A DNA stretch of 6,072 nucleotides from Bacillota bacterium (lineage in GTDB: Bacteria > Bacillota_C > Negativicutes > Sporomusales > Sporomusaceae). The notes under the pieces are model-generated. The model was given only the letters and a program-made list of their open reading frames with translations, was not told the origin of the DNA and did not search any database. Location of the stretch: the NCBI GenBank assembly GCA_023441125.1, contig JAEZQV010000144.1, positions 1-6,072 on the forward strand, written 5' to 3'. How positions within the stretch are numbered: the first letter of the stretch is position 1; each line of letters starts with the position of its first letter. This document shows, in pieces, positions 4,475 to 6,072 of the stretch. The position numbers and the translations under genes are program-made.

Positions 4475-5503
4475 TCAGCCGTGGTCCGGCATAGTCCACA
4501 TTTCCGTCTGTTGCTCCCGGAGTGGTTGAACAGGCTGCAGGTCGAAAAACCTTGTTGCCAGCTGCGCGGCTTGTGGGGGCGAGGTGCCCAGCCAGCCGCC
4601 GTTCATCAGGGTACAGGCGTCGACTTCCTGCCGGACCAGCGCCAGGCACAGTTCTGCACCAGACTGCCGGTGCAGCTCACCGTTGATTGTTGCGGCAGCC
4701 ATTGCCAGCAGGCCGGTTACCGCCGGCACATTGGGAGCCAGCACACAAAAACGGGTGTTGTCGGCATAAAGCAGATGAGCCCGGCTGAGTCCACAGCCGG
4801 TAAGAAGCTTATCCAGGCAGTGCGCCAGCAAAGCCGGCTGTTCGCCCACGGCGGGGCTTGCCTGCCGACAGCAGCCGTTGCCGGCCAGTTTGCCGCCAAG
4901 CAGCAGGAAGGCCGGGACGGTGCGGCAGCGGATCTTGCTTGCGCCGGCGCACCAGAACCGGTAGTCGCTGATACCGGCAGCGACAAAATAATGGTACAGG
5001 CACACAGCCAGCGCCGCCGTCAGCCGGGAGTGATCATACAGCGAAATATTGCCGGCGCTGCTGTCGGCCAGGCTGTAGGGCACACCGGCCGCAACGCTGC
5101 GCATGACGGCCAGCACCTGGTCGATCGTGCAGGCGGAAAAGTCAGTTTGCCACAAACCGGCTTCCAGCCGGCGCCATAATTGCTGGTACTCGCGGGCATC
5201 GGCCGCCGCCCGGCCGGCGCCGCCGGAATATTCTGCCGTCGGCCGGCGGCCGGCGCCGGCCGCTATGTCGGCCGCGGCATATACCAGATAGGCGATATGC
5301 TCTTTATGTTTAATATGTTTCACGCCGATGGCCTGGTGATGGCAGCCTATGCACTGCAGCAAAGCCTGATAGGACTGTCCGGGCGGCAAACAGGCCGCCA
5401 GCATGCCCCGTCCCTGTTTATTGCGACCGCCGGCCCGGCAGCAGAAGGTGCCGATATCCTGCAGCAAACCGGCCAGCGCAATGATTCTTGCGGTTTCTTC
5501 CAT
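4475..5503 (-). CDS. Orphan Cas10/Csm1-like protein, N-terminal half only, altered HD site
   Basis: A 342-residue protein (MEETARIIALAGLLQDIGTF) preceded by AAGGAGG at a 7-nt spacing, a strong start. It resembles the first half of Csm1/Cas10. An HD domain has LLQDIG (13-18), where the family has LLHDIGK, then CHH (54-56) and VYAAADIAAGAGRR (74-87), matching the family's VYEADNIAAGEDRR. Next come a linker, GNISLYDHSRLTAALAVCLY (151-170), the Cas10 signature after the HD linker, and a degenerate first palm. There FLLLGGKLAG (199-208) stands where SGDISGIQ is expected, and LSRAHLLYADNTRFCVLAPN (239-258) where LLYSGGGHFYLLAPN is expected. It stops before the Cys zinc-finger region, so the second palm with GGDD and the C-terminal domain are missing (full Csm1 is about 750-850 aa). 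The metal-binding His of HD is Gln15, so nuclease and cyclic-oligoadenylate activities are doubtful. No cas genes adjoin it. The leader holds a cobalamin riboswitch and two terminators. The frame is intact, so this is either a repurposed protein or a young pseudogene. Confidence 0.75.
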   Translation of the reverse strand: MEETARIIALAGLLQDIGTFCCRAGGRNKQGRGMLAACLPPGQSYQALLQCIGCHHQAIGVKHIKHKEHIAYLVYAAADIAAGAGRRPTAEYSGGAGRAAADAREYQQLWRRLEAGLWQTDFSACTIDQVLAVMRSVAAGVPYSLADSSAGNISLYDHSRLTAALAVCLYHYFVAAGISDYRFWCAGASKIRCRTVPAFLLLGGKLAGNGCCRQASPAVGEQPALLAHCLDKLLTGCGLSRAHLLYADNTRFCVLAPNVPAVTGLLAMAAATINGELHRQSGAELCLALVRQEVDACTLMNGGWLGTSPPQAAQLATRFFDLQPVQPLREQQTEMWTMPDHG

Positions 5504-5532
5504 CCATCCTCCTCCTTATTGGTCATAAATAT

Positions 5533-5557
5533 AAAAAATCTCCGCCCAAGGCGGAGA
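5533..5557 (-). terminator. Second intrinsic terminator in the Cas10-like leader
   Basis: A perfect 8-bp stem TCTCCGCC/GGCGGAGA with a 3-nt loop (5539-5557) is followed on the minus strand by six T (5533-5538). It ends 16 nt before the gene's Shine-Dalgarno (5511-5517). Being so close to the start codon, it can act on the Cas10-like gene's own mRNA, so it is regulatory or a constant attenuator rather than the end of a previous gene. Confidence 0.85.
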
Positions 5558-5579
5558 CAGGATACCTGCCCTGTTGCAT

Positions 5580-5606
5580 AAAAAATCCCGGCGCCAAAAC
5601 GCCGGG
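5580..5606 (-). terminator. First intrinsic terminator after cobalamin riboswitch 4
   Basis: A perfect 7-bp stem CCCGGCG/CGCCGGG with a 6-nt loop (5587-5606) runs, after one A, into six T on the minus strand (5580-5585). It sits about 70 nt after the aptamer, the same layout as the terminators of riboswitches 1 and 3, so this is the likely cobalamin-responsive terminator. A small CAGG/CCTG hairpin lies between it and the second terminator. Confidence 0.88.
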
Positions 5607-5675
5607 AAGAAATACAGCACAACTCAGGTACTCGAATCCCCTCCCCATCGCTCGTGGGTAAAAACGGTGACTGAC

Positions 5676-5832
5676 AGACAGGCAGTTCTCCTGGCTCCAG
5701 ATCATCGCTTAACCAAACCTTCCCAAGACGCTGGTCTCAGTGGCATACTTTGGTTTCGCTCCCTGTTACAGTGGCGGGACCGCGCCGGTGTTGCACCGGT
5801 CTTCCCTATTAAGCCCTTACGGGCACCTGTCT
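5676..5832 (-). ncRNA. Cobalamin riboswitch aptamer 4 (leader of the Cas10-like gene)
   Basis: Minus-strand order: P1 arm AGACAGG (5826-5832) pairing with CCTGTCT (5676-5682), GGTGCCCGTAAGGGC, TTAATAGGGAA, a P5 hairpin with GACCGGTG/CACCGGCG arms, the GGTCCCGCCACTGT core (5768-5781), a GCCACTGA segment, GGGAAGG and the B12 box AGCCAGGAGAACTGCCTG. All AdoCbl-riboswitch landmarks are present. A near-consensus promoter lies upstream, and two terminators plus the Cas10-like start lie downstream, so cobalamin is expected to repress that gene. Confidence 0.95.
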
Positions 5833-5875
5833 CAACATGATGCAGTTGTCTTGAAGTCATATTCTATACTCTTTT

Positions 5876-5904
5876 ATAATAGTTTTTTTCCCATAGATTG
5901 TCAA
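5876..5904 (-). promoter_or_regulatory. Strong promoter for riboswitch 4 / Cas10-like unit
   Basis: On the minus strand a perfect TTGACA (5899-5904), a 17-nt spacer and TATTAT (5876-5881; 5/6). The predicted start is about 5869, giving a leader of roughly 365 nt that contains the whole aptamer and both terminators. It is the best sigma-A promoter in the window and lies about 80 nt after the beta-barrel stop, so the Cas10-like gene is an independent unit. Confidence 0.75.
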
Positions 5905-5940
5905 TTATTTTTAGTGGCTTGTATAGCATCCCATTCATTA

Positions 5941-5953
5941 TCACCATTGGTGA
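5941..5953. repeat. Short palindrome after the beta-barrel gene
   Basis: TCACCATTGGTGA, 6-bp arms around one base, located 29 nt after the beta-barrel stop and about 37 nt upstream of the -35 box for riboswitch 4. No T tract follows on either strand. It may be a weak transcript-end hairpin or a regulator site. Confidence 0.3.
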
Positions 5954-5981
5954 GTTGCAGTAAAGATACTATTGCCGCCTT

Positions 5982-6072
5982 CTAAAAACTCCAGCGCAGG
6001 CCCGCGTCAACGCGCCAGTCGGTATCCACATCGTCGCCTACGCTCTTTTCCAGGTTGGCGTACGCATAGGCG
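5982..6072 (-). CDS. Outer-membrane beta-barrel protein, C-terminal 29 residues (N-terminus beyond window)
   Basis: Only the last 29 codons are in view, ending in TAG: an alternating polar/hydrophobic strand AYAYANLEKSVG, a turn DDVDTD, and a final strand WRVDAGLRWSF whose last residue is Phe. A terminal aromatic residue on an amphipathic last strand is the signal recognised by the Bam machinery. The two-strand-plus-acidic-turn layout suits an autotransporter-type barrel, but a TonB-dependent receptor or porin cannot be excluded from so little sequence. The gene reads in the same direction as the riboswitch 4 unit but lies upstream of that unit's own promoter. Confidence 0.6.
   Translation of the reverse strand, partial: AYAYANLEKSVGDDVDTDWRVDAGLRWSF

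Noticed and set aside
4460..5179. Plus-strand open frame of 239 codons opposite the Cas10-like gene
   Set aside because: Low-complexity Gln/Ala/Gly-rich translation of GC-rich antisense DNA, without a ribosome-binding site. The minus frame carries recognisable family motifs.
5574..5985. Plus-strand frames over riboswitch 4
   Set aside because: Antisense of the aptamer and terminator; no start signals; same artefactual repeat peptides.

Overview
The window looks like a chromosomal segment of a diderm, anaerobic Firmicute of the Negativicutes (Sporomusa/Pelosinus-like). The pointers are an OmpH/Skp-type periplasmic chaperone with a signal peptide at the left edge, an outer-membrane beta-barrel C-terminus ending in Phe at the right edge, strong purine-rich Shine-Dalgarno sites, Firmicute-style intrinsic terminators and several cobalamin riboswitches. 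The lineage is an inference; nothing in the window proves it.

Layout. Positions 1-430 (minus) hold the N-terminal 143 codons of an OmpH/Skp protein. Positions 533-1838 are almost entirely regulatory RNA on the minus strand: three cobalamin (AdoCbl/B12) riboswitch aptamers at about 1621-1777, 1214-1378 and 641-800, with a terminator after the first and the third in transcription order. Only one small gene (63 codons, 865-1056) lies among them. Positions 1839-2166 hold no gene but carry a perfect 14-bp inverted repeat and a sigma-A-like promoter reading right. Positions 2167-4415 (plus) are a two-gene operon with a 13-nt overlap: a MoxR-type AAA+ ATPase and a CoxE-like VWA protein. A hairpin separates it from the convergent gene at 4475-5503 (minus). 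That gene encodes a 342-residue protein resembling only the N-terminal part of Cas10/Csm1 (HD domain, linker, first palm). Its HD motif is altered and it lacks the zinc-finger region and the GGDD cyclase palm. Upstream of it are two intrinsic terminators, a fourth cobalamin riboswitch (5676-5832) and a near-consensus promoter. The right edge (5982-6072, minus) is the end of a beta-barrel outer-membrane protein.

How it may work. Every riboswitch-led unit reads left, so cobalamin probably represses the OmpH unit, the 63-aa gene and the Cas10-like gene. The MoxR/VWA pair reads the other way from its own promoter and resembles metalloenzyme-activation ATPase/VWA pairs (CoxD/CoxE, NorQ/NorD, CobS/CobT type). 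Its client is not visible. The most unusual points are four B12 riboswitches within 5.2 kb and a B12-controlled orphan Cas10 fragment with no other cas gene or CRISPR array in view.
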